Assembly (NCBI GenBank): GCA_050011315.1
Contig: JBEKJI010000004.1
Coordinates: forward strand, 124,001-188,000
Origin: Fen-549 sp050011315
GTDB lineage: Bacteria > Actinomycetota > Thermoleophilia > Gaiellales > Gaiellaceae
Direction: 5' to 3'
Length of the DNA stretch: 64,000 nt
Part shown: positions 1-8,669 of the stretch, piece by piece
Position numbering within the stretch: the first letter of the stretch is position 1
Layout: every line of letters begins with the position of its first letter
The notes under the pieces: generated by a model
What the model was told of the DNA's origin: nothing
Seen by the model: the letters and a program-made list of their open reading frames with translations, nothing else
The model's database searches: none
Position numbers and translations under genes: made by a program

Positions 1-418
1 GCGCTCAACTAAGTCATTTCGTGCAGCGATTCGGCGCTGCCGTTTCGCGCACGAAGCGATTTCCCCTGCGCTTGATCCGACTGAACGTTGAGATCCTAGA
101 AGGAGTCCCGGCTCGGATCAAGATGTCTCTTTTCGACCTGTCCATTTCCGACGGCAGCAGATCGCGCGCCGCCCTTCGAACGGGAACGTAGAACTTCAGT
201 CTTCCGGCTCGCGTTCTGGGCTCGAGAGCTGGGCGCCGAGTGCTGAGATCAGGGCACAGCGGCGTTCTGCGCCCCGGCGCCTCGGGGATATTCCGCATGT
301 ATTTGAACCTCGTATTAACGAGAAGGACAACTCCGTGTCGATCCGTCCGGTGGACGAAGTCGCGCCGGGAGGCCGTGACGCGGTTTTCGCTCTGGCGGTT
401 CGCTGTTAGAGTCGAGCC
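1..418. other. Left-edge region without a recognisable gene
   Basis: No reading frame here has a convincing start, ribosome binding site or recognisable product. The long minus-strand frame crossing it is an antisense shadow of the next gene. A small inverted repeat, CTCGT-ATTA-ACGAG, lies at 309-322, about 100 bp before the GTG of the CapA-like gene, in a locally less GC-rich stretch. It could belong to that gene's promoter or operator, but nothing else supports this. Confidence 0.4.
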
Positions 419-1966
419 GTGCGTCTCGCAGCGGCGCTTCAGAATCCGGACCGGCCCGCCAATCGGACCGGCGAGTGCGCGCGAGTCGGTCTGGTATTGC
501 TTGCTCTGGGCGCGGTGTTGCTGAGCGGCGCCTGCAATCAGGCGATCGCCGGCAAGGCGCAGACCGCAAACAAGGTGCCCAAGAGGGCGGTGCGCCTGCT
601 TTTCGCCGGCGATGTCATGCTCGGGCGCGGCGTGGCGCCCTTCGCCAAGGAGCATCCGTACGACCTCTTCGCCGGGATCCGCTTCGAGGTCTCCTCGGCC
701 GACCTGGCGATGGCGAACCTCGAGTCGCCCTTGACGACGCGGCCGCACCTCGCCACAAAGGGGCCCGACGCCCTCGAGGCGCGACCGTCCTCGGCCCGGT
801 TGCTCGGGCTGGCCGGCTTCGACGCCGTCACGATCGCCAACAACCACGCCGGCGACGCCGGCCCCGAGACGGCGGGCGACACCATGCGGGCGCTCGAGGC
901 GGCGAAGATCACCGTGGTGGGAGCGGGCTCCTCGCCCGAGCAGGCGTTCGCGCCGAGGATCGTTCGGGCCGGCGGGCTGCGCGTGGCATTGCTTGCCTTC
1001 GACACGACCATGGAAGGGCCGCGGGCCGGAAGCGGCAAGTCGGGAGTCGCCTGGTGGGACGCGGCGCTGGCGCGCAAAGCGGTCGAAAGCGCCCGCTCAC
1101 AGACCGACGTCGTCGTCGTCGCCCTCCACGGCGGTGCTCCTTACGCCCCCGAGACCGATCCGTACCTCCTGCGCCTGGAACGGCAACTAGCGTCGTGGGG
1201 CGCGGACATCGTCTGGGCCGCCGGTCCGCACGTCGTCCAGCCGGTTCATCTGGTCGACGGGCGCGGCGGCCGGCCGGCGATCGTTGCTACCAGCCTCGGC
1301 AACCTGATCTTCGACCAGCACATCCCCGGCACCAGGCGGGGCGCGCTGCTCGAAGTGCTCGCCGGCGCGGACGGCGTACGAGCGTACCGGGTCGGCAGCA
1401 CGGTCGCCGCGGCGCCCGCGAGCTTCATCGGCTGGAAGGCTCCCCGTTCCGATGCCGTCGCACTCGAGGGCGACTGGTGGACGCTGGCGCATCCCATTAC
1501 GCCCGCTCCGGTCGTGCGCCCGCGTGATCTCGCCGGGATCGAAGGCGAGGTGACCGCCGCAGCGATCGGCGACCCTGAGGGTAACGGCGGTCGTCAGGTC
1601 GCCGTCTCTTCCCGGCACCGGTTTCGCCCCACCAACGTCAGCGTTCTCGTGCCGCGGCGGCAACTGCTAGACCGGTACGGCCTAACGGCCCATATTGGCC
1701 TCTACCGACCGCGAGACCTGCGCCCGCTCTGGGTGGCGGGGACGCTACTCCGCCCGGTCGCCGCGCTCGCGGCCTGCGACGGGGCACTCGCGGTCGCTTA
1801 CTCGACCCTCAACAGCCCAAAGATAGTTGGCACCGGCGCCTGGGAATGGGGTGGCTTCGGCTTCCAGCCGCTCGCCGACCTGCCCGGCCCCGGTAACCCC
1901 GCCTGCGCCGACGTCGACGGCGACGGCCGGCTCGATCCAGTCATCCTCGGAAGGAGCTCGCGATGA
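419..1966 (+). CDS. CapA-like metallophosphatase lipoprotein
   Basis: A 515-residue exported protein. The N-terminus has a hydrophobic stretch ending in a lipobox-like LLSGAC (Cys39), so it is probably anchored outside the membrane. From about residue 59 it matches the CapA/PgsA calcineurin-like family: LLFAGDVMLGRG, ANLESPLTT, IANNHAGDAG, LHGGAPY and GPHVVQPV keep the Asp, Glu, Asn-His and His positions of a two-metal phosphatase. CapA proteins take part in poly-gamma-glutamate or surface-polymer handling; the substrate here is unknown. The last 120 or so residues resemble an FG-GAP/VCBS propeller fragment, ending in ADVDGDGRLDPVILG. The GTG at 419 is the only start that keeps the signal sequence, and its ribosome binding site is weak. 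The stop overlaps the next gene's start (ATGA), so the two are probably co-translated. Confidence 0.85.
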   Translation: MRLAAALQNPDRPANRTGECARVGLVLLALGAVLLSGACNQAIAGKAQTANKVPKRAVRLLFAGDVMLGRGVAPFAKEHPYDLFAGIRFEVSSADLAMANLESPLTTRPHLATKGPDALEARPSSARLLGLAGFDAVTIANNHAGDAGPETAGDTMRALEAAKITVVGAGSSPEQAFAPRIVRAGGLRVALLAFDTTMEGPRAGSGKSGVAWWDAALARKAVESARSQTDVVVVALHGGAPYAPETDPYLLRLERQLASWGADIVWAAGPHVVQPVHLVDGRGGRPAIVATSLGNLIFDQHIPGTRRGALLEVLAGADGVRAYRVGSTVAAAPASFIGWKAPRSDAVALEGDWWTLAHPITPAPVVRPRDLAGIEGEVTAAAIGDPEGNGGRQVAVSSRHRFRPTNVSVLVPRRQLLDRYGLTAHIGLYRPRDLRPLWVAGTLLRPVAALAACDGALAVAYSTLNSPKIVGTGAWEWGGFGFQPLADLPGPGNPACADVDGDGRLDPVILGRSSR

Positions 1967-4086
1967 TCAGGCGTTCGCTCGTCTGCGTGTTGCTGGTGTC
2001 TCTGATCGCCGGCGTGGCGATCGGATGCGGTTCCACCAAGAAAAGCGCTTCGACCACGATGTCGACCACGAGGCCGCCGCTGAAACCGGTCGCCTTCACG
2101 CTTCCGGTCTCGCCCGTCCACTTCGCCGACTTCACGCCCGTGCCGCTGATGAATCCGTCGCTTCCGGCCTACGCGGGGCCAACGACCCCACACTCGCTCG
2201 ACGTCGTGAAGATCGTGCCCGATCTTCGCTGGGTACTCAAGACGCCGCGACTGGTCGCAGCTCTCGAGAAAAACGGGTTCGTGATCTCACATGGTGTGTA
2301 CGGCCCATTGGATCTCTTCCAGGGCGCATATCAGGGCAGCGAGTACGGCGGCTGGCCGGTATTCGTGACCACGGATGTCGCCTACCACGAGTGGCACCTC
2401 GTCTTCGACAAGGTTCTACGCGACATCGAGCAGAAGGTGCTCCTACCCAAGCTCGAAACGCTCGTCTCCGGCTCGCTCCAGGCCGCTCACGAGCAGGCGA
2501 ACGAGCTCAAGGGCAGCTCGCTCGAAGACTCGGCCTCGCGGGTCGAGCAGCTCTTCCAGGTCGCGGCCGCCGAGCTGGGCCAGCAGGTGACGCTCGGAAA
2601 GCAGGCCGAGCAGGAGAAGGCGCTGATCGACGAGCACACGAATCCCAAAGCGGACTCTCCGCTGCTCGGCTCGACCGTCGACTACTCGCTCTTCACGCCG
2701 CGCGGCCACTACACACGAAACGCCCAGCTCACACGCTTCTTTGTGGGTATGTCCGTCCTCGGGCAGCTTGCTTTCTGCCTGCCGGGAACTGTTGACTGCC
2801 CCGGCACGGAGCCGGCCCGGATCGGAATCCTCGCCTCACGCGTGCTCGTCCGCAATCCGGATCTGATCGCCCTCTGGCACCATATCTACGAGCCGACCGC
2901 CTTCCTGGTCGGTGTCGCCGACGACTACACGCCGCTGGAGGTCGAGGCGGCCGCCAAGGCCACCCCGGCCGGCGGGCTGGACAACGCCAAGGCGTTCGAG
3001 AGCGATACGGCCGTAAACGCCGTCGTTCAGGCTCTGGTCAACGCAAGGCCGGTGAAGATCAACCCCGAGCGCGCCTCCATCCGCCTGATGGGGACTCGCT
3101 TCGTGCTCGACTCCTACCTGCTCGACCAGCTGATCGCGCCGAACGTCGGCGCGGGCGACAAGCCGCGGCTCACCCCCTCTGCGCTCGACGTCGCCGCTTC
3201 CTTCGGCTCCGACTACGCCAAACAGCTGCTAAAGCGGGAGGGAGTGTATGCCTGCGCCAACTACTCCACGCAACTTGCGAAGGTGCAGGAAGTGGTCTCG
3301 AATCGCCCGGCCAAGGACTGGGGCTCGACCGTCTACGACTCCTGGCTCTACGCGCTCCAGCCGGTGTTCGAACAACACGGTGCGGCCTTCCCCGATTTCA
3401 TGCGCACGTCGGCTTGGGCCGCGAAAGCACTGCAGGCCGGCTTTGGCTCCTACGCCGAGCTCAAGCACGACACGATCCTCTCCGCGAAGCAATCCTTCGC
3501 CGAAGGGGACGTCCCCACCCTGTACCCGAAGCCGCCGCGAAACTGGGTCGAACCAGAGTCGGTCGCTTTTGCCCGGCTTACGGAGGCTGCGAGACTGATG
3601 CAGAAGGGACTCGCCGAGCGGAACCTGCTCACGAAGCAGGCAAGCGGGCTGCTCGCGACAGAACTCGGCATGTTCGGCTTCTTCGAGAGAATCGCCAGGG
3701 ACGAGCTCGCAGGAAGACCGATCTCGGCCAAGGACAACAACCGGCTCAGGTATATCGGTGGTGAGTTCGAGGCAATCTGGTGGCGAACAGGTGATCTGAT
3801 GCCGTACGGCCAACCCGGTGCAGATTCGGGTGAGGAGATCGTCGCCGACATCAGCTCGAGCCCGGCGGGAGTCCTCGAGATCGGCACGGGGAAGATCGAT
3901 CAGATCTACGTGATCGTGCCCGACGACAAAGGGGGCTTTCAGCTGGCCGTGGGCGGCGTCTACTCCTACTACGAGTTCCTCAACCCGCCCGGACAGCGCC
4001 TGACCGACAAGGAGTGGCGCGGCTTACTCAACAGCGGCAAGGCGCCCGCACGTCCAAGCTGGGAGAAGGTCTTCCTCCCGAGTTAG
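1963..4086 (+). CDS. DUF3160 lipoprotein, copy 1
   Basis: A 707-residue exported protein of the DUF3160 family, whose function is unknown. It begins with a short signal and lipobox-like VAIGC (Cys22), then a Ser/Thr-rich linker of about 15 residues. The family core is clear: GGWPVFVTTDVAYHEWHLVFD near residue 130, then a largely helical body with VKINPERASIRLMGTRF and the C-terminal SYYEFLNPPGQRLTDKEW. AAGGAG sits six bases before the ATG at 1963, which overlaps the CapA-like stop. The next gene is a full-length paralogue, so this is a tandem duplication. Co-translation with a CapA-like enzyme suggests a joint envelope role; that is inference. Confidence 0.85.
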   Translation: MIRRSLVCVLLVSLIAGVAIGCGSTKKSASTTMSTTRPPLKPVAFTLPVSPVHFADFTPVPLMNPSLPAYAGPTTPHSLDVVKIVPDLRWVLKTPRLVAALEKNGFVISHGVYGPLDLFQGAYQGSEYGGWPVFVTTDVAYHEWHLVFDKVLRDIEQKVLLPKLETLVSGSLQAAHEQANELKGSSLEDSASRVEQLFQVAAAELGQQVTLGKQAEQEKALIDEHTNPKADSPLLGSTVDYSLFTPRGHYTRNAQLTRFFVGMSVLGQLAFCLPGTVDCPGTEPARIGILASRVLVRNPDLIALWHHIYEPTAFLVGVADDYTPLEVEAAAKATPAGGLDNAKAFESDTAVNAVVQALVNARPVKINPERASIRLMGTRFVLDSYLLDQLIAPNVGAGDKPRLTPSALDVAASFGSDYAKQLLKREGVYACANYSTQLAKVQEVVSNRPAKDWGSTVYDSWLYALQPVFEQHGAAFPDFMRTSAWAAKALQAGFGSYAELKHDTILSAKQSFAEGDVPTLYPKPPRNWVEPESVAFARLTEAARLMQKGLAERNLLTKQASGLLATELGMFGFFERIARDELAGRPISAKDNNRLRYIGGEFEAIWWRTGDLMPYGQPGADSGEEIVADISSSPAGVLEIGTGKIDQIYVIVPDDKGGFQLAVGGVYSYYEFLNPPGQRLTDKEWRGLLNSGKAPARPSWEKVFLPS

Positions 4087-4181
4087 GCGCGAAGTGAATA
4101 CGACATGAAACCGACAGGAACCTCGCCGCTACACCGCCGCTTCGGCCCGGTGCGCCCGGCGAGCCTCGAAAGGAGCTCACG

Positions 4182-6293
4182 ATGGCCAGACGCTCGCTCG
4201 TCTGCGTAGTGCTCTTGTCTCTGATCGCCGGCGTGGCGATCGGATGCGGTTCCGCGAAAAAAAGCGTTTCGACCACGACGACGACCATAAAGCCACCGCT
4301 GAAACCGGTCGCCTTCACGATCCCGGTCTCGCCCGTCCGCTTCGCCAGTTTCGTGCCGGTGCCGCTTCTGAACGCGGACTCGCCGGTCTACGCGGGATCG
4401 GCGACACCGAGCTCGCTCACTAGCGTCAAGATCGTCTCGGCGCTCGAGAGCGAGATCGCGAAGCCAGGCGTGACCGCGGCGCTCGAGAAGAACGGCTTCG
4501 CGGTCGTCCCGGCCGACTTCAAGCTCTTCCAGTACGCCTACGAAGGTAACGACTACCAGGGCTGGCCGGTGTTCGTGACCACGGACGTCGCCTATCACGA
4601 GTGGCACCTGGTCTTCGACAAGCTGCTGCGCAGCCTCGAGCAACAGGTTCTGCTGCCGAAGCTCGAGACGCTCGTCTCCGGCTCGCTCCAGGCCGCGAAC
4701 ACGCAGGCAAGCGAGCTGTCGGGGACGGCACTCGAGGACTCGGCCTTGCGGGTCGAGCAGCTCTTCCAGGTCGCAGCCGCCGAACTGGGCCAGGACGTGA
4801 TTCTCGGGAAACAGGCCGCGCAGGAAAAGGCGCTGATCGACGCCCACAGCGAGGCGGATGCGACCTCGCCGATCCTCGGTGGCAAGATCGACTACTCGCT
4901 CTTCACGCCGCGCGGTCACTACACCCGCACTCCGCAGCTGACCCGCTTCTTCCTGGGCATGTCCACTCTGGAGCAACTCTCCTTCTGCCTTCCGGGCACG
5001 TTCAAGTGCCCGGGCATGGAGCCGACTCGCATCGGCATCCTCGCCTCGCGCGTGCTCGACTCGAGTCCTGATCTGATCTCGCTCTGGCGCCAGATCTACG
5101 AGCCGACCTCCTTCCTTGTCGGCGTCGCCGACGACTACACGCCGCTGGAGGTGCAAAAGGCGGCCGAATCGACGCCTGCGGGCGGACTCGCCAACGCGCA
5201 GGCCTTCGCAAGCGATGCCGCCGTGAACGCGGTTGTTCGCGCCCTGGTCAAGGCAAGGCCGGTGAAGATCAATCCCGAGCGGGCCGCCATCCGGCTGATG
5301 GGAACGCGCTTCGTGCTCGATTCCTACCTCCTCGACCAGCTCGTCTATCCGAACGTGGGTACGGCCGAGAAACCGCGGTTGACCCCTTCGGCGCTCGACC
5401 TGGCTGCGTCCTTCGGCTCGGGTTACGCGAAGCAGCTGCTCGAGCAGGAGGGCGCGTATGCCTACGCCCATTACGCGAGCCAGCTCCAGAAGGTGCAGAA
5501 GGCGGTCTCCACGCGGCCGGCCAAGGACTGGGGCTCGACCGTCTACGACGCCTGGCTCTACGCACTCGAGCCGATGTTCGTCCGCCATGGAACGGCCTTC
5601 CCGAGCTTCATGCGTAACCAGGCCTGGGCGGGGAAAGCGCTGCTATCGGGCTTCGGCTCCTTCACCGAGCTCAAGCACGACACGATCCTCTTCTCCAAGC
5701 AGCTGATCGCAGAAGGCGGCGGTGAGAACCCGGCTCCACCGGCGAGAAACTGGGTCGAGCCCGATCCGGTGGCTTACGCTCGCCTCGCCGAGGCCGTCAA
5801 GCTGATGCAACAAGGGCTGGCCGAGCGGAGCCTGCTTACCACGCAAGCAAGCGGGCTGCTCACCAGCGAGATCGACATGTTCGGCTTCTTCGAGCGGATC
5901 GCCAAGGACGAGCTGGCGGGAAACCCGATCTCGAGCAAGGACAACAAGCGGCTCCACTACATCGGCGGAGAGCTCGAGGCAATCTGGTGGCGAACGGCCG
6001 ACATGTCCCAGTACGCCTCGCCGACCGAAGCCGACGACGAGGCGCTCATAGCCGATATCGGCTCGAGCCCGAAGGGAGTACTCGAGCTTGGTACCGGACG
6101 AATCGACCGAATCCTGGTGCTCGTCCCCGACGACCAGGGCAACTTCCAGCTGGCCGCCGGCGGCGTCTACTCCTACTACGAGTTCCTCAACCCGCCCGGA
6201 CAGCGCCTGACCGACAAGGAGTGGCAGGGCTTGCTCAACAGCGGCAAGGCGCCCGCGCGCCCCGACTGGGAGAAGATCTTCCTCCCCAGCTAG
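4182..6293 (+). CDS. DUF3160 lipoprotein, copy 2
   Basis: A 703-residue paralogue of the preceding gene, similar from the lipobox (VAIGCGS) to the C-terminal LNPPGQRLTDKEW...NSGKAPARP. DNA identity is very high in places; for example the last 120 coding bases are almost unchanged. This points to a fairly recent duplication or continuing gene conversion. Both copies keep YHEWHLVFDK and FTPRGHYTR, so both are probably functional. AAAGGAG lies six bases before the ATG. The 95-bp gap from copy 1 holds no obvious terminator, so all three genes from 419 are probably one transcript. The function of DUF3160 is unknown. Confidence 0.85.
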   Translation: MARRSLVCVVLLSLIAGVAIGCGSAKKSVSTTTTTIKPPLKPVAFTIPVSPVRFASFVPVPLLNADSPVYAGSATPSSLTSVKIVSALESEIAKPGVTAALEKNGFAVVPADFKLFQYAYEGNDYQGWPVFVTTDVAYHEWHLVFDKLLRSLEQQVLLPKLETLVSGSLQAANTQASELSGTALEDSALRVEQLFQVAAAELGQDVILGKQAAQEKALIDAHSEADATSPILGGKIDYSLFTPRGHYTRTPQLTRFFLGMSTLEQLSFCLPGTFKCPGMEPTRIGILASRVLDSSPDLISLWRQIYEPTSFLVGVADDYTPLEVQKAAESTPAGGLANAQAFASDAAVNAVVRALVKARPVKINPERAAIRLMGTRFVLDSYLLDQLVYPNVGTAEKPRLTPSALDLAASFGSGYAKQLLEQEGAYAYAHYASQLQKVQKAVSTRPAKDWGSTVYDAWLYALEPMFVRHGTAFPSFMRNQAWAGKALLSGFGSFTELKHDTILFSKQLIAEGGGENPAPPARNWVEPDPVAYARLAEAVKLMQQGLAERSLLTTQASGLLTSEIDMFGFFERIAKDELAGNPISSKDNKRLHYIGGELEAIWWRTADMSQYASPTEADDEALIADIGSSPKGVLELGTGRIDRILVLVPDDQGNFQLAAGGVYSYYEFLNPPGQRLTDKEWQGLLNSGKAPARPDWEKIFLPS

Positions 6294-6302
6294 CCTTGGT
6301 GG

Positions 6303-6342
6303 CTGGATTCCCGCGTCGCCTCGCCGCGGCGCGGGAATCCAG
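6303..6342 (+). terminator. Hairpin after the DUF3160 pair
   Basis: CTGGATTCCCGCG (6303-6315) pairs perfectly with CGCGGGAATCCAG (6330-6342) around a 14-base loop, ten bases after the stop at 6293. There is no T-run, so it may be a Rho-type or transcript-stabilising hairpin rather than a classical intrinsic terminator. It also lies just upstream of the NUDIX gene. Confidence 0.55.
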
Positions 6343-6360
6343 CTCGGATACGTTCAAGGA

Positions 6361-6828
6361 ATGAAGACGAGCGCAGGAATCCTCCTCTACCGGGCAAGCG
6401 AGGCCGGTTTCGACGTGCTGATCGCGCATATGGGCGGCCCTTTCTGGGAAGGGAAGGACGCCCGCGCCTGGTCGATCCCGAAGGGAGAGATGGAGGAAGG
6501 GGAGGATCCGCTCACCGTTGCGCAGCGGGAGTTCGAGGAGGAGCTGGGCTCGCCGCCGCCGCCCGAGCCCTACCTCGATCTCGGCTCAGCCGAGCAGTCG
6601 AGCCGCAAGCGCATCCACATCTTCGCAGTACGCGGCGACCTCGACACCGAGGCGGCGACCAGCAACACGTTCAGCCTCCAGTGGCCGCCCGGCTCGGGAC
6701 TGATTCGGGAGTTTCCCGAGATCGACCGCGCCGCCTGGGTCTCGCTCGAGGTCGCCGGCGAGAAGCTGGTGCAGGGACAGGTGCAGTTCCTGGAGCGGCT
6801 GCAACAGGCACTCGAGGGCGGACGCTAG
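6361..6828 (+). CDS. NUDIX hydrolase
   Basis: A 155-residue NUDIX pyrophosphatase. The Nudix box is complete: GEMEEGE, then seven residues, then REFEEELG, giving the Mg-binding Glu residues of GX5EX7REUXEEXGU. The N-terminus (TSAGILLYR) and the WSIPKG strand before the box are typical of small predicted (di)nucleotide-polyphosphate hydrolases, several of which carry the same IREFPEIDRAAW element before the C-terminal helix. The substrate cannot be read from sequence. The ribosome binding site AAGGA lies unusually close to the ATG. The 3' end overlaps the convergent response-regulator gene by four bases. Confidence 0.88.
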   Translation: MKTSAGILLYRASEAGFDVLIAHMGGPFWEGKDARAWSIPKGEMEEGEDPLTVAQREFEEELGSPPPPEPYLDLGSAEQSSRKRIHIFAVRGDLDTEAATSNTFSLQWPPGSGLIREFPEIDRAAWVSLEVAGEKLVQGQVQFLERLQQALEGGR

Positions 6829-7493
6829 TCGCCGGATCCGGGCCTGACCAGGCCTGCCTCGTAGGCGAGCACGACCGCTTGCACCCGGTCGCGCAGCTGG
6901 AGCTTGCGCAGCACGCTCGAGACATGCGTCTTCACCGTCGTCTCGCTGACGACCAGCTCCGCCGCGATCTCGGCGTTCGAAAGCCCGCCGGCGATCAGAC
7001 GCAGGATCTCGAGCTCGCGCGGAGTCAGCGAGTCCAGCTCGGGCAGCGGCCCCTTCTCCGAGGCGTCGAACGAGGCCGCGAAGCGATCGAGCAGACGGCG
7101 CGTGACCGAGGGCGCCAGTAGCGCCTCGCCCGAGGCGACAATCCTGATCGCCTCCACCAGTTGCGCCGGTTGTACGTCCTTGAGCAGGAAGCCGCTGGCG
7201 CCGGCCCGCAGCGCCTCGAAGACGTACTCGTCGAGATCGAAGGTGGTGAGGATGATCACCCGCGCACCGGAGCCCGACTCGAGCAGACGCCGGGTCGCCT
7301 CTACTCCGTCCAGCACGGGCATGCGCACGTCCATCAACACGACGTCGGGCGCCAGCTCGCGCGCCAGCTCGATCGCCTGCGAGCCGTTCTCGGCCTCCCC
7401 CACCACCTCGAGATCGCCGCGCGCCTCGAGGATCATGCGAAAGCCGCTGCGAACGAGCGCCTGGTCGTCGACGATCAGGACGCGTACGCTCAA
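6825..7493 (-). CDS. NarL/LuxR-family response regulator
   Basis: A 222-residue two-component response regulator. The receiver domain (about 1-120) has the acidic pair DD9-10, phosphoacceptor Asp55 in VVLMDVRMP, Thr in ILTTF and the conserved Lys in FLLKD. A LuxR-type helix-turn-helix follows at about 150-210 (LTPRELEILRLIAGGLSNAE, then VSETTVKTHVSSVLRKL). The start is a TTG that overlaps the TGA of the upstream histidine kinase (TTGA), so translation is coupled and the kinase is its likely partner. The likely targets are the ABC transporter genes just upstream in the same orientation, a common actinobacterial arrangement for antibiotic or envelope-stress response. Confidence 0.92.
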   Translation of the reverse strand: MSVRVLIVDDQALVRSGFRMILEARGDLEVVGEAENGSQAIELARELAPDVVLMDVRMPVLDGVEATRRLLESGSGARVIILTTFDLDEYVFEALRAGASGFLLKDVQPAQLVEAIRIVASGEALLAPSVTRRLLDRFAASFDASEKGPLPELDSLTPRELEILRLIAGGLSNAEIAAELVVSETTVKTHVSSVLRKLQLRDRVQAVVLAYEAGLVRPGSGD

Positions 7494-8635
7494 ACGAACT
7501 GCTCCCGGCTCGAGAGCTCGCCGAGCGGAAAGCGTGCCTTGATCGCGAAGCCGCCGTCCGGCGCCGGCCCGGCCTCGAGCACGCCTCCGAGCAGGGCCGC
7601 GCGCTCCTGCATTCCGACCAGGCCGTGGCCGTCGGCCGCCTGCTCGTCCGGACCGGCGCCGTCGTCGACGATCTCCAGCGCGAGCTCGCCCACGCGCCTG
7701 CTGATACGAATCCGGGCGCGACCGGCGCGAGCGTGCTTGAGCGTGTTCGTGAGCGCCTCCTGGACGATTCGGTAGGCGGAGAGATCGATGCCAGTGGGAA
7801 GCTCGCCAAGGTCGCCCTCCAGCTCCAGCTCGACCTCCAGGCCGGTGCCGCGAACCTGCTCGAGCAAATCCGCCAGCGCTCCCAGTCCGGGCTGCGGCTC
7901 GAGCCGGCCCTGCTCCCGAGTGCGCACGATTCCAAGCAGGCGCCTGAGCTCGGTCAGCGCCGAGCGCCCGCTCTCCTCGATCGAGCGCAGGGCCTCACGC
8001 GCCCGCTCGGGGTGCTTTTCGAACACGTCGCCCGCGGCCGCCGCCTGAACGACCATGACGCTGACCGAGTGGGCGATCACGTCGTGCAGCTCGCGCGCGA
8101 TCCGAGCCTGCTCCTCGGCGGCGGCGCGGCGAACGTTGTCCTCGCGCTCCCGTTCCAGCCGCTCGGCCCGCTCCTCCAGCTCGCGGTAGTAGGCCCTCTT
8201 CGTGCGTAGGTTGTCGCCAAGGATCCAGGCAGCGGCGGCGAACACGATCACGTGCAGAACGGATTCGCCGCCGTTCAGGCCGACTCGCGGAATCAGCGAC
8301 GCCAGCAGCGCGACGAGCGCGACGAGACCCGCCCGAAGCGCGATTCGCCGCTCGGTGTGCGAGGCGACCGTGTAGAGGGCGAGCCCGAGCGCGAACGGCG
8401 GTAGGGCGCCGACGACGTACTGCGTTGCGACAGAGGCCGAGAGCACGACGGCCAGCACGGGCAGCGGAAAGCGCCTGCGCAGAAGCAGAGGGAGCGTCTG
8501 CAGCAGCACCGGCGCCGCGGCGATCGCGGGCGAGTCGTGCTGGGTCGCCCAGACGAACGTCGGCGGCAGCAGTAAGGCGACCAGACCGATGTCGATCAGG
8601 TCTGCCTTCCGCTGCTGGAAACGCTCTCGGATCAT
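7490..8635 (-). CDS. NarL-type sensor histidine kinase
   Basis: A 381-residue membrane histidine kinase of the HisKA_3 family. About five hydrophobic segments occupy residues 15-150, with no sizeable extracellular domain, as in intramembrane-sensing kinases. A short coiled coil (YYRELEERAERLERERED) leads into the dimerisation helix with phospho-accepting His in IARELHDVIAHS. The ATPase domain has its N box (YRIVQEALTNTLKHA) and a G-type loop (DDGAGP...GLVGMQERAALLGG). It overlaps the response regulator by four bases and follows the ABC permease by 34 bp. The signal is unknown; membrane perturbation or a drug handled by the adjacent transporter is a reasonable guess. Confidence 0.92.
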   Translation of the reverse strand: MIRERFQQRKADLIDIGLVALLLPPTFVWATQHDSPAIAAAPVLLQTLPLLLRRRFPLPVLAVVLSASVATQYVVGALPPFALGLALYTVASHTERRIALRAGLVALVALLASLIPRVGLNGGESVLHVIVFAAAAWILGDNLRTKRAYYRELEERAERLEREREDNVRRAAAEEQARIARELHDVIAHSVSVMVVQAAAAGDVFEKHPERAREALRSIEESGRSALTELRRLLGIVRTREQGRLEPQPGLGALADLLEQVRGTGLEVELELEGDLGELPTGIDLSAYRIVQEALTNTLKHARAGRARIRISRRVGELALEIVDDGAGPDEQAADGHGLVGMQERAALLGGVLEAGPAPDGGFAIKARFPLGELSSREQFV

Positions 8636-8669
8636 GAGCGAAACGGTACTCCCGCCCGCTGTGGGGATG

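Noticed and set aside
4083..5588. Minus-strand open frame (501 codons) opposite DUF3160 copy 2
   Set aside because: Arg-rich with no motif; the plus strand is a full-length paralogue of the preceding gene with a good ribosome binding site.
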